DNA of 64,000 bases from Lampris incognitus (lineage: Eukaryota; Chordata; Actinopteri; Lampriformes; Lampridae), in contig NC_079224.1 of the NCBI RefSeq assembly GCF_029633865.1, positions 22,386,404-22,450,403 on the forward strand, written 5' to 3'. A model generated the notes under the pieces. The model saw only the letters and a program-made list of their open reading frames with translations. It ran no database searches and was not told the origin of the DNA. How positions within the stretch are numbered: position 1 is the first letter of the stretch; each line of letters begins with the position of its first letter. Shown piece after piece: positions 1 through 11,600 of this stretch. The translations under genes and the position numbers were made by a program.

Positions 1-321
1 ATTATGTAAACTAGAGCAAAGGGTAATATCATTCAGAATAACTAACAAGATGTAATACGGCTGCCTGGTTAACGCTGAGAACAGCAGTGTACACATTATG
101 GAAGACTACAACATGATGAGGTCTGCACTTAGCAGAATTTGTTAGAGGAATTTAGGTCTGGGGGTCATTTAAGGCGAGGTGGACATGTAGGCCAGAACCC
201 AACATAGAAACACTACTGTATATTACTTGTCATGCATCTATCCCATGTACATGTTGAAATGGCCCAAGCAGCATATCATCTCTCAATTTGTTGTTGACCG
301 TATCAAAATATGTATACATTT
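1..321. other. No gene recognised
   Basis: I see no coding exon, RNA gene or recognisable repeat here. The sequence is AT-rich and unremarkable up to the point where the truncated SINE begins. Confidence 0.5.
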
Positions 322-752
322 CCATTGCCTACCAACACAGGGCTCGCCGGTTCGAATCCCCGTGTTACCGCCGGCTTGGTTGGGCATCCCTACAGACACA
401 AGTGGCCGTGTCTGTGGGTGGGAAGCCAGATGTGGGTATGTGTCCTGATCACTGCGCTAGCGGCGCCTCTGATCAGTTGGGGCGCGTGTTCAGAGGGGAG
501 GGAGAACTAGGGGGCATAGTGTGATCCTCCTACATGCTACGTCCCCCTGGTGAAACTTCTCACTGTCAGGTGAAAATAAGCAGCTGGCGACTTCACATGT
601 ATCAGAGGAAACATGTGGTAGTCTGCAGCCCTGCCCGGATCGGCAGAGGGGGTGGAGCAGTGACCGCGATGACTCGGAAGAGTGGGGTAATTGGCTGGAT
701 GCAATTGGGGAGAAAATGTGGGTGGGTGGGGGGGGATAAATAAATAAATACA
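322..752 (+). repeat. tRNA-derived SINE (local family A), copy 1
   Basis: It carries a B-box-like GGTTCGAATCC near 351, as in the tRNA-related head of a SINE. A long body follows that recurs in this window at 6450, 27100, 35607, 39216, 42528 and 51045. The end has GGGGTAATTGGCTGG, then AATTGGGGAGAAAA, a G run and (AAAT)n. The A-box side seen at 35607 is missing, so this copy is 5'-truncated. Short open frames inside it on both strands are not genes. I do not assign a published family name. Confidence 0.8.
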
Positions 753-1269
753 TTTACATGCTTTGACAGCAAAAGTTGCAGAGGTCAATGTGTAATACTC
801 AGTTGTGTGTATTACACATTGTGCTTCGACACAGTCCACCTAAGTGCATGATGATACACTATTTTGATAGATTAATGTACAACTTGGCTGCTGTTTCAGT
901 CTGCACTTTGAATTTCCATAACACAAAATTACAGAAAAGAAAGACAGCACAAGCCTCCTTGACAAAACAATTGCAATTTTACAGAATGGATTTTTTTTAT
1001 ATAACTGGGATAGTGAGTTATGAACATCAGATTTTTTTTTCTTGTTTAAAACTCTCCATAGTAATTCATTGACACTGAGGAGTTAATGAAATCTAAAAGT
1101 TAACTAATATGCTGTGGCTGTGAAAAGAACTTTTTGCACATTTTGTTCCTGTTACAAATCCAGATTCTAATTCATCGAAATAGTTTTTTCTCCCTCCACT
1201 AGCACAACTGCAACGCATTTATGATGCCAAATCAAATAATATTTTTTCAAAAACGGAAGACTTAACATC
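753..1269. other. No gene recognised
   Basis: AT-rich sequence with T runs. No exon-like open frame with splice sites and no repeat that I can name. Confidence 0.45.
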
Positions 1270-2022
1270 GTTCATGTCCAAATGTATTCACACCCCCAGA
1301 ATCAATACTTGGAAGGATGGGTCTTTGGCAGCATTTACAGCTGTGATTCTTCTCAGGTACATCTGCATGAGCTTTGCACAGTAGAGTTTGGTATTTGTGC
1401 CCATTCCTCAATGCAAATTTGCTCCAATTCCACCAAATTACATGGAGAGTGTTAGTGAGCAGTAATGTTCAGCTTATGCCACACATTTTCAATAGGATTT
1501 AGGTTCTGGGCTTTGGCCGGGCCATTCCAGTATTAACCTTGATTTTTTTAAACTGTCACTGTCTTGTTAGAACTTGAATCTTCGCCCAAAACTTAAATCT
1601 CTCACTGACTGTAAGAGGTTCTCCTCAAGGATTTTAATGGAATTGATAATATTTATATAGCGTTTTATCGAGACACACAAAGCACTTCACATTTAAAGGG
1701 GGAAACTCGCCTCAACCCCCACCAATATGTAGCACCCACCTGGGTGATGCACGGCAGCCATTTTGCACCAGAACGCTCACCCCACATCAGCTTGAGGTGG
1801 AGAGGGAGGAATCATTAAGCAAATTAAACAGGGGGATGATTAGGTGGCCAGATGGAGAGAACCAGGTTGGGAACTTTGCCAGGACACTGGGAGACCCCTA
1901 CTCTTTGCGATAAGTGCCATGGGATCTTTAATGACCACAGTGAGTCAGGACCTCGGTTTAACATCTCATCCGAAGGATGGCATCTACAGCACAGTGTTCC
2001 CGTCACTGCACTGGGATTTTTC

Positions 2023-2053
<31 letters not shown>

Positions 2054-2480
2054 TAGGACCAGAGGTAAGACTGCCCCCTACTGGCCCACCAACACCACTT
2101 TCAACAGCTACTCAGTTTTCCCGGGAGGTCTCTCATCCAAGTACTAGCCAAGCCCATACCTGCTTAGTATCCATCATTCAGCAGAGCCAGGGTACATGTT
2201 GGTACGGCGGCCTGCCAGCCCAACTTTTGCCTGTTTTTGACTACATCGATCTTGCACTCAATGGTAAGAAGGTTTCCAGTTCCGCCATTCTTGATGGTAG
2301 GGGTGGTTTTGGACATTGGGCTGTGTTTGGTTTGCATCAAACACAGCACTTTCAGGCCAAAGAGTTCAACTTTAGTCTCATCAGACCATAAAATCCCACA
2401 GAAGGTCTTAGATTTTGGCCTCTTTAAAGTAGCTCCCTTCTGGCCATTCTCCTAAAAGAGGTCAGGTCTGTGCCGTGTTG
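1270..2480 (-). pseudogene. Degenerate Tc1/mariner-like transposase, interrupted
   Basis: Read on the minus strand, about 2460-2220 translates to a Tc1-like stretch with the SDETKVELFG signature around the second catalytic aspartate. About 1560-1290 gives LNPIENVW, the signature around the third catalytic acid, followed by IEEWAQIP as in Tc1 C-termini. Stops and frameshifts are frequent and the first catalytic part is not visible. A different repeat (1637-2217) separates the two halves. The element cannot encode an active transposase. Its outer ends were not located precisely. Confidence 0.65.
1637..2217 (-). repeat. SINE-like insert containing a 5S-rRNA-like segment
   Basis: The insert splits the Tc1-like remnant. 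Its part at about 2118-2200 resembles the reverse complement of vertebrate 5S rRNA: CTCATCCAAGTACTAGCCA followed by GCCCATACCTGCTTAG. This suggests a SINE3-type element with a 5S-derived promoter on the minus strand. The rest is a body with a TTTATATAGCG motif at one end and a (GTT)n run at 2021-2053. It is too diverged and short to be a functional 5S gene. Confidence 0.5.
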
Positions 2481-2619
2481 AGGATAGTATTGATTTCTGG
2501 ACAGTTTCTCCCATTTCAGCCAATGAGCTCTGCAACTCTGTGGGTGTAGTTGGTCTCTTTGTCACTTCACTGACAATTACCTCTTTTGTCTGTTTGTCTC
2601 AGTTTGGTAGGATGGCCTG

Positions 2620-2643
2620 ATATATATATATATATATATATAC
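2620..2643. repeat. (TA)n microsatellite
   Basis: Uninterrupted TA dinucleotides are visible. Confidence 0.9.
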
Positions 2644-2910
2644 TATATGAAAGCTTTATTATACTGTTTTTATTTTTACTCTTATTTGATCTTACTCTTA
2701 TTTTTGCCTTGTCTGGTTTTATCTTCTTTTTTTGTGAAACACTTTGTAACATTGTTTTAGAAAAGTGCCATATAAATAAAATTATTAATTGTCATTATAG
2801 AACGTAAAGTACTGGTTGTGCCATATTTTTTTCATTCTGTTACAGTGGACTTTACAGTACTCCTAGGAAGTTTTAAAGATCTCTGAGTCTTTTCATAACC
2901 TCCTGCTAGC

Positions 2911-3070
2911 TCACCGAAAGTTGAATCAGTCCACCTGGACACAACGTTTACTGAGAGAAATGTTTCGTCACTTCTTGTGACTTCTTCACTGAAGAGGTCA
3001 CTTAGCTGAGTGATGAAATGCCTCTCTCCATAAATGTTGTATCCAGATGAACTGATTCAACTTTGTGAGA
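2911..3070. repeat. Imperfect 160-bp palindrome
   Basis: The arm 2911-2990 and the reverse complement of 2991-3070 agree at most positions. For example TTGAATCAGTCCACCTGGA in the left arm faces TCCAGATGAACTGATTCAA in the right arm, with almost no spacer at about 2990. It could fold into a long hairpin. It may be a relic of a foldback or Penelope-type terminus; no coding content. Confidence 0.7.
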
Positions 3071-4648
3071 TTTCCTTACCTGGGTTATGGAGCATACAAA
3101 AAGACTCCCACCAGCTGTTTGCCTCACAACTTCATCAAGCCTTTCCAGTTTCTTGGTCTTCGTGACAGCTGGACCAATCTGATCTGCTGTCTCAGTTGTG
3201 AGATCTCACAAAATCATTTGTTATGCAGCCCTCCGGCTGAAAACAGGTGGATTCAAAATCAACATGGGGGGACCTTGTTAACACAATTTGTGCAATCTCA
3301 AGAAAATTTAATACACCTGGCCCAATTTAAGTAGTTAATACTAACCATTCAAGTAACTAGGATTTCAAGAAACTAAGTTCACTCTGGGTGAGAATATTGA
3401 CTTTATATCTATCATAATATAAGATAGCCACATTGATAATATTACAATATGGTAATATCTAGTGTAATGATACATGTTGTGTTTTATGTAGGAAGCGTTG
3501 TGAGCAGTCAAATGTCAGCTAATGTGAGTGGATGCCTCTCCTTAAACTCTACAGATGAGCGATCCGTGCACTACTCAGGAAAATGGAAATTAACGAACAA
3601 ACAAATATGAAAACACAACAGTAGAATGGCATGGACTCATGTTTGGGCAAAATGTCAGGGTCTTTTAGGAAGCAAGGGCAGGAAGAGCAGAACCAGAGTT
3701 GTCCGCCAGTAGGAGTCTCTAGTTTGACCGATGGATAGTTTTATCTGTGACCTGGTTTCTTTGCATATTAATCATATTTCCATCCTCGTGTGCTTCAAGG
3801 CAGAGGGATTTCAAAGATAAGTGTGTTTATAATAGAGTGATAACCAGCGCTGTGTGTTTCACAGACCATCGGCCAAACAACTCTCTAATTAGACTTCCTC
3901 GTACACGTTGAGGGCTAGAGAACGGAAGGAGATTGCGATGAGAGGCATTTGAAGAGAGCGATGGACAGATACAGGTAGAGAATGAGGTGAGAGAGGGAGA
4001 AAGAGTGCAAGGTTCTTTTTCTTGCTTCCATCATGACATCTCACAAAAATAAGAGAGCATCGATAATGACTCACAAAACGTCCATCACAGAGGTTCTTGA
4101 CAACTAATAAGGTGAAAGAGAGGGGGGGGGGATGGAGATAGAAGAGAGAGAAGCAGGTGGCACCATCAGTACAGTACATATACATAGTCAAAGGAAAATA
4201 TAAGGACAAAGCCCTTGAAAGCAGAGCTACTATGTCTTGAAGCACAATAGCGTGCAGAGGGTTGAAAGTGACTCATTCTTTACTGTGTTCACCCCACACG
4301 GCGAAGGCCGCAGGATGCCCACTCTAAGTATTGAACAATTAGTACTTGCAGTCAGACGCAGCTGACATGATGTTGACAGGGCAACAGGGTACATTTTGGT
4401 AAGTTTTAATTGTAGTATGTTTGTTTACACAGACACACATCCCGCGTCAGAAACGAGCTAAGAACTGAAATGTTTCAGCGACTATCAGGTGTTTGCATCT
4501 CATCTGTATTTGCTTGTATGAGGAAGTTGTTCATCTTATCAGATGAACAATGAACAGGCACTTGTCTAAGAGAAATGTTATTTATAGCTTTTTTTTCTTT
4601 TTTTTTTAAGGCATGATGTTTAGGCAGTCGTTCAAATGCATCCCCTCA
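3071..4648. other. No gene recognised
   Basis: No exon, RNA or transposon that I can support. The stretch contains an AG-rich part (3960-4150) and a T run near 4590-4610. Confidence 0.45.
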
Positions 4649-4764
4649 ACATGCTGGCAAACATCAGCTCTATAGGAAACGTCCCTGGACGGTGATGTGG
4701 GAATCTTTCAACTTCCAGGGACGTTATTCTACAGCTGATGCTGTGCTGTCATGGTAATTGTGAA
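4649..4764 (+). ncRNA. Candidate miRNA-like hairpin
   Basis: The arm 4661-4689 pairs with 4713-4740. There are eight consecutive pairs (CATCAGCT with AGCTGATG), an imperfect stretch of about eight positions with bulges, then eleven consecutive pairs (ACGTCCCTGGA with TCCAGGGACGT). The loop is about 24 nt, and weaker pairing continues outward at CATGCTGGCA/GCTGTCATG. Length, bulges and loop size suit a pre-miRNA. I recognise no known mature miRNA in it, and it could instead be a small foldback repeat. The strand is a guess. Confidence 0.35.
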
Positions 4765-6228
4765 GGGAGTCAATGAAAAAAGATAATTTTCCCATCCATC
4801 CATAAACCCATCTGTCCATCTGTCCATCCTATATCAATGCAGGGTCATAGGGGGCTGGACCCTATCGCAGCACGTAGTGGGCTCAAATTAAAAATGTGGA
4901 TTTCAATGTTCATAGAATTAAAGCAAGTGTTAATGTTTCTATATGAGAGCTAGTATGACATGTTTATCAAAACAAAAATAAACTCTAATGACAAATTTGC
5001 AATAGCAAGAAATTAAATAGTAGCTCTACATAATATGGCATTCACTCTGACTGGTTAACAATAATAAGAATAAGAAATAGTGGTTCTCTATGACACAGTG
5101 TTCACATCAAGAGTATTGAACTGTGATATGATATTTACTAAAAATAGGCAAATATGCATCTTTTACAGCTTATGCCGTAGTTGCTTGATGACTCAGAAAA
5201 AATACTAAGGTAGGCAAATAATAGTGTACGTGTGTGTGTGTGTGGGTTGGTGGCAGAGTGGGGGTAGATGCTGGATGCCAACAGAGGAGCATTATCCATG
5301 TGGGTGCAGCTAAATGTGGGAGTGAGAGAAAGGGAGAATGAAAGAGTTAGTGTCCAGGGTGTATAAGAGTATGTGTTTGGGAAGGGAGGGCTTAACTATT
5401 TTTGCACTTTGCATGTTATTTTACTATATGCATTGTTTTACTATGTCTTGTCAAATATGACTTTCCACTTTGGGATATATCATGGCTGAGATGTGCTCCA
5501 CTTTGACCTTGACAGTGCCTTCTGGAGTCATGGTGTTCCAGAGAGTGGGACGCTTGCAGTTGATGGTTCAGCTCAGCTGACAAGACTTTGCACTATTGAC
5601 TGCTTGAGGACTTTGAGTGGGCTGAACCAAACGAGTCAGTAAATGGAGGAATTGAGGATGAACATGGTGCTAAGATTCAGTTGTGGCCATGTAGGAATGG
5701 AACATCATTGTATGTTTCAGTTAATCATCTCTGCAGGCCCAGAATATATTGAAATCCTTGATGGAGGCAGGAATAGCGATCAAGAGTATGTGATCTGAAC
5801 ACAACTGCCAGCTATTGCCATGGTGACTCACCAGCACAATATGTAATGATACACTTTAATGACCCTGTAAGGAAACAAGTCTTGGACTAGTAGTGCTGTT
5901 TCACAATAACTGCACAAATGGCATTAAAAAAGCATCAATAAATAGGGGTGGAAGGACCTTTATGCGGTACGTGTGGAGAGGTATGGAGACCCAAATCTAA
6001 ATTTTTGCAACCAGTCCATGGTTGCACAGTAAGGGACTTAAAGATGGTGGATATTATCAGCTCAGTGAACATTTTAGTGCCAACATTTGATTGCTTACTA
6101 TACTGTAGAACAAGTGACTACTGATGAAGACATAAAATATTGTTCATGCCCTTGTGCATAGGCGGTGCTATTAAGAGGCTAAGGGAAGCTTAGCTTCCCC
6201 AAAATTATCACTGAAAATTTCAACATAA
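4765..6228. other. No gene recognised; SINE tail scrap and GT repeat
   Basis: A short scrap resembling the (ATCC)n tail and adjacent body of tRNA-derived SINEs is at about 4793-4870. A short (GT)n run is at about 5230-5244. Otherwise I see no open frame with gene-like features. The sequence GGAAGCTTAGCTTCCCCAAAAT just before 6228 may be the edge of a small DNA element. Confidence 0.4.
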
Positions 6229-6229
6229 A

Positions 6230-6333
<104 letters not shown>

Positions 6334-6392
6334 GTGATTAAAAGAATCATCCAACATGTGAATGAACCACTGACCGGCATATGCAGTCAGTT

Positions 6393-6449
6393 ATTGATTG
6401 ATTGATTGATTGATTGGTTGGTTGGTTGGTTGGTTGGTTGGTTGGTTGG
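6393..6449. repeat. (TTGA)n(TTGG)n microsatellite
   Basis: Compound tetranucleotide array directly abutting the 3' end of the minus-strand SINE, so it probably grew from the SINE tail. Confidence 0.9.
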
Positions 6450-6680
6450 ATATTTGATTTTGTTTTTTTCCCCACTTTTTCTCCCCAATTGTATCTGGCC
6501 CATTACCCCACTCTTCCGAGCCGTCCCAGTTGCTGCTCCACCCCCTCTGCCGATCCGGGGATAACTGCAGACTACCACATGCCTCCTCCGATACATTTGG
6601 AGTCTCCAGCCGCTTCTTTTCACCTGACAGTGAGGACTTTCGCCAGGGGGACGTAGCCCGTGGGAGGATCATGCTATTAT
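6450..6680 (-). repeat. SINE family A, copy 2 (3' half)
   Basis: The reverse complement matches the second half of the family A body: ATCCTCCCACGGGCTACGT through the CGGATCGGCAGAGGGGGTGG block to the AATTGGGGAGAAAAAG end. The tRNA-like head is absent, so the copy is 5'-truncated. Confidence 0.8.
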
Positions 6681-7098
6681 TTCTTTTTTAGTGATTGCAA
6701 CAGTAATTTAACTTCCGTCACATTCCAGTTCAGTTTTAAAAAATCTAATAATTTGGGGTCAAATGAGTAGGCTAAAAAGTTAATTGAGGTGAAGTTGTAA
6801 ACAGGGCCGGTTCTGCGGGGGTAGCAACGGGAGCAACCGCACCGGGCCCAGGTCTGGAGGGGGGCCCAGAAAAAAAAAAACCTTTCTGCGCTGATTCTGC
6901 TGTAAGTGCAGTGATTGTTAATTGTTTGTCTCAGCAGTGCAAAGAAGCCCTGTATGTTGCTCCTCCTGGCAGTTTCCCTATTGGCTGATAACGATTTATT
7001 TTCAAAAATGTATCAAAAGTTGTGTCGTCATCCCCCTCCCCCATGAGTTAGTATAGCCTATGGTGAAGATGTGAAATTCGGGTCTACTAACCAAAAAA

Positions 7099-7811
7099 AT
7101 GTCTGGAAACAAATCTGGTTTTAAGAAAATAAAATTACAGAAACGTAAGGTAGAACATACAAAAAAGAGGCAGAAAACACAAAGAAGGTATACGGTGCTC
7201 GGCTTAACGTTCGGGCAGCAGAACACTTGGAGGATACCGTGGATAGCAATGAAGCTAGCACATCCACCACATGTGCTAACTCAGCAGCAGAGGATACCGG
7301 AGCGGACAGCGACCGTGGCGCTTGTGCTAGCACCTCCACCGCTATCGAGAATGCAAACGACTACCGAGAATCTGTCGAGGAAGAGGGAAGTCACGAAAGT
7401 GATGGGGAGCATGAGTTTGACTTATTTGATCCTGCACAGTGGCCAGACAGCATGCATGATGATGACATCAGAACGGACATAGTCAGAAATAAACCACTGC
7501 AGGTGACCGATTTTGATTTCCCTAAAACGGATGGCCATCGTTTCACACCAGCTAATTACACCAGGACAGTCGGTGCCCTAAAAGTACCTCGGCCATGGTT
7601 AGTCTACTCAAAGTCTGCCAATGCCATCTTCTGTTTCTGTTGTAAGTTGTTTGGAACTGAAAAAGGGATCTTCACTACTGGTTTTTCAAACTGGGTCAAG
7701 TTATCAACGAGACTGACTGAACACGAGAATTATCGTTCTCATCTTGAGAATTTTTCAAAGTGGAAAACTCTGGAATTCGCTTTGGCTACTGGTACAACGA
7801 TTGACAGCCAC
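7099..7811 (+). pseudogene. hAT transposase N-terminal part (TTF/ZMYM-type zinc finger)
   Basis: Translation from ATG at 7099 gives a basic N-terminus (MSGNKSGFKKIKLQ). A frameshift near 7220-7227 leads into a frame with an acidic, serine-rich linker. Then comes WLVYSKSANAIFCFCCKLF, typical of the TTF-type zinc finger preceding ZMYM1-like hAT transposases. The last codon before the break is CAC at 7809-7811; the following TAG belongs to the inserted element. The frame continues in phase at 14605. The frameshift and insertion make this a pseudogene. Confidence 0.75.
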
Positions 7812-8370
7812 TAGTCCATGGGCCAGACGATATTTCGGTACACTCAAGGTGGCAAAACTTACTTATAATTTTTGAAAGGATCCATGTCTGTAGATGATAT
7901 TTTGGTATGATAACCATTCCTGAGTGGCAGCTGTATCACAGTTATCAGCTCATGAAGTTAACCACCCACTAAACTAAATTGCATTTTAGACGCTGGTGCA
8001 TATCCTGGTTTAGCCTCATGGTCAGGACATTTTTCAATGTTCTATAATATTGTCTTTGGTATCATTTTAAAGTGGACCTTCTTAGCTTTCATTCAAGCCC
8101 TGTTGTGGATATTTCTCACAAATATAGAGGTCACTTGAGCTCTTCAACCCGTCAATAACACACATCTTTCTGCAATGTTCGCCTAAACTATATACTTTCT
8201 TTTAGCCCTGTGGCATCTAGGAATATCAGGGACACAAAACACAAAAACTGGAATACTCACAGGACTGTAAAGATTCAGGAAATGTATAATATACCCATAC
8301 TATTTCATTGTGTGAGGTGATTGTGAGCCTTAGATGAGAACTAGACCAAAGCCAGTTAGGTCACAAACTG
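7812..8370 (+). repeat. Long terminal inverted repeat, left
   Basis: This arm matches the reverse complement of 14030-14601 apart from small indels, including about 10 bp missing near 7829 and about 20 bp near 8338. It carries ACTTACTTATAATTTTTG and CACCTCACACAATG-type blocks present on both sides. Confidence 0.85.
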
Positions 8371-8666
8371 GTCTCTATACATTTGTTTAAATACACAATC
8401 AAAATACATGATAAAAAGGAATACCATAGTGAGGTAATGAACTATTTTAATATTTTAAACAACATTGACATTTACATATACTTAGTCAATGATATATGTA
8501 ATCCCATATCATTAGTGGGTATATGTAATGGTAATGGGTAGGGTAATGGGTATATGTGAATATGGTTACATTATTGTTATCAAGCTCTGGGTAACCAAGT
8601 CCAGAATCAACATCCTGTGCATCAATAGACTACTACCACAGTAATACCATCAGAATCATCACACTG

Positions 8667-11600
8667 TCATTCATCAAACTGCTCGTTTCTCTCATCATCT
8701 GACTCCCCAAGTTCAAAGTCCAGTTCTGGACCATCCTGCTGTTTTTGGTTACTGCAGGTCTGTAACCTGCACATGTCTGTGCATGGAAGTCCATTTGACA
8801 GGCACATGCAGCTTGGCATTTTGCATGAATGCACACACTTGCATGTTAGCATTTCCAAGACCACATCTGGTGCAGGTGGGGAGCGCATCCAGTAAATGGC
8901 CAGCTTGCCTTCATCGTCTGTCCATCCATACTCAGTAGGGCTTGACACCACAGGGTTAGCCTGCAGACAGCACTTCCATATTGCTGCCTGATAGTTGGCT
9001 CGTTGAACATGCATAAAGAGACAGTCTCTACATGGTGGCAGCTGGCTGGACTCAACCTCTCCCCTTTTGGTGCAGAAGAGCTGGTAACGCAGTTTGTTCA
9101 CCTCAGCAGTGCTGCTATTAGCAACATACATCCGACAGGTGAACTGCTCAATTTTCTGGAACAGCTCATCACTCACATTCCATGTCTGTCCCAGTTGACT
9201 AAAAGTCTCTTGGCAGGAAGTGTGCTTTCTCACTATCTTCAGGGCATTCAGCTTCCCTCGACCAGCGAATGCACTGACAGTGTCGCAGCCTGTGAAGGCA
9301 TGTAAGCCAATTAGGCTGTCACAGATGCTGTCTCCAAGTGAACTTGCCAGTTTGGTGATGTCGACAAACCGTGTGCGGTTCTGAGTCCCACACTTCTGGT
9401 AGATGGGACAGGTGATGTCCTTCTGGAAGCCAAGACAAAGCACCATGACATCAGTGTCCTCAGCTGTGATGATAACTGACTTTGAGCCCGCATTTGCTGC
9501 ATGCAATGCATGCAGGAGCAGACGGGTGTCAGCTTCTTCATGTGTGGAGTGCAGTTCTGCTGCTTCCTCACACCCATCTTCTGTCAACTTGTAGCAGGTT
9601 TCCTCACAGGTCATGTACAACACCTTGCCATGCAGCATAGCTCTGTATCGTGGGAGTTTCCACTCTTCCACCAGAAACTTGATGAGACTGGTCTTGTTGG
9701 AGGAACTGCACAGAAATTTTCTCCACTGCTGGACGTGGTGTCCCCCTGCAAGATTCTTGTACTGGAGAGTGATGTCTCCACCCCGGTTCAGTCGTTCAGC
9801 ATCTTTGATCGAAGTCTGGTGATAGACATCAAAAACAACATCAATCCTCCCACTCTGTGCTCCCTCATGGAGGACCTGGGTCAAGGCTGACTCTGCCACC
9901 TGTGCAAAGGTTTTGTTGTTGCCATTCATTTTTTGGACCAGGCTCATCCCATCAATGATGGAAGTAGATGGGATTGGGATGTCTTCTGCAGGAGATACAT
10001 TCTTTTCAAGCTCTCTGGCAAGTGCAGCCTTGTTTGTTTTTCGTAAGGACCCATCAGCATTTGCCAGTGCCCATGGTAGTGGGCCCAATGGGTAGGCAAG
10101 GACATCCTTCAGATTCACCTTCCTGCTTTCAGCCACCAGGATCATGTGACTGAAAAGGTTTCTATCTGCCTTCAGAACCACATCCTGTGCTTTCTTTCCA
10201 TGAGCTTGTTTTGTGCTGACATTGGAGAATGTTTTCAGACTTTGCTTGGTCATCTTGTCGTGGAATTTCACAGGTGGTGGGTCTGCATCTAACCTTGTTT
10301 GCTGGAATGCTTGGTAGGCCTCTTCTCCTTTCTCAAGAGCTCTCAAGAGATCTATGGTCACATCAGGTGGAGCCATGTTGCCAGTGGAGAGGCTAACCAA
10401 ATCAATCTCATCAGGGGACATAGGATTGAGCCAGTTATTCTCCATAAGGTCCATGAGAGACTGGACATCTGCTTCATCTCTCTTGATCCTTGGACTCTGT
10501 AGATCTGGATGAGACCATTTGCACCTGCCTTGACCTGTCAGGTCTCTCAGCTGTCTGAGGTACATGCTTCTATACTCAGCTGTGAGATAATATTTGGTCA
10601 CAGCTCCTGGCTTCAAGCTGAATCCCTTTGTCCCTCCAGCTGTTCGGGTGTCTTTGTTCACCATTTCTTCTATAGCTTGGTCAACAGGGATTCGGCCAAA
10701 GGGATTGGTGGAGCCCAGTTGGACTGAGAAGCCTCCTTCCATGAATTCTGTGTACACATCTGGGTGTGTGATGGGCAGCTCAGACATCTGGGCGTAGTAG
10801 TAGGGGAGGTAGCGTGCATAATTCATCCTGTCATAAGCAAAGCACCATGGGATCATTGCTCGAATGCTAGCCAAGTGTAGCATCCAGTCTCCCTCTCTGG
10901 ATGCTCGGATGAGCCCCAACAAGATTTCAACCATGTCCAAATAGGACATCCAGAAGTTCGAGAGGCTGCCGTTTCCACCTGTAAGGAACTCACGGTAGAC
11001 TTCAAATAGATCCATGATGCGTGTACAAGAGCTGTTCTCGAGGACCTCCTTCAAAGCATGTTGTGAGACTTCTTTCCCAAGGCTGTCAATGGTCTTCAGT
11101 GTCTCATTCAGGTGAACCATGTCATTCCTGTGAGTTTCTTCCAACCAGGACAGGAAACCATTCAAGGTCAGTCGCATGAGAGCCTCATACAGGAGCTTGT
11201 GTAGTCGCACTGCCCTGTTGTACTTGCGGCCATCCATAACACCAGCAATTGAGCCTTCTGCAATCATGCCAGACTCAATGCAGAGGTCTTTGAGTCCAGC
11301 ATCTTGGAAACGCTTTCCTATTATTGCCAGCAGTGTGCAGATGGTGTGGAATACCCCAAGCCTAACGATGATATCATGGAACTTGTCATGGTGTTTCCAT
11401 GTGATCTCGACAGCCTTCGCATACAGGGCTTGGTCAAAGACACAGACAATCTTCCTCAGGCCTAAGCACTGCATGATGCTCAGTGACTGGTTAAGCACCT
11501 CGTTGACAGTAGACATTTGTGTCGCTGGAGCATTGATGGTAGGCAGATAGCCTATATTGTCGGGGATGACCGTCATCTCTCCTCGAGTCAGGATGTTGAA

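Noticed and set aside
2118..2200. A functional 5S rRNA gene on the minus strand
   Set aside because: Only part of the molecule is recognisable and it is strongly diverged inside a repeat body.
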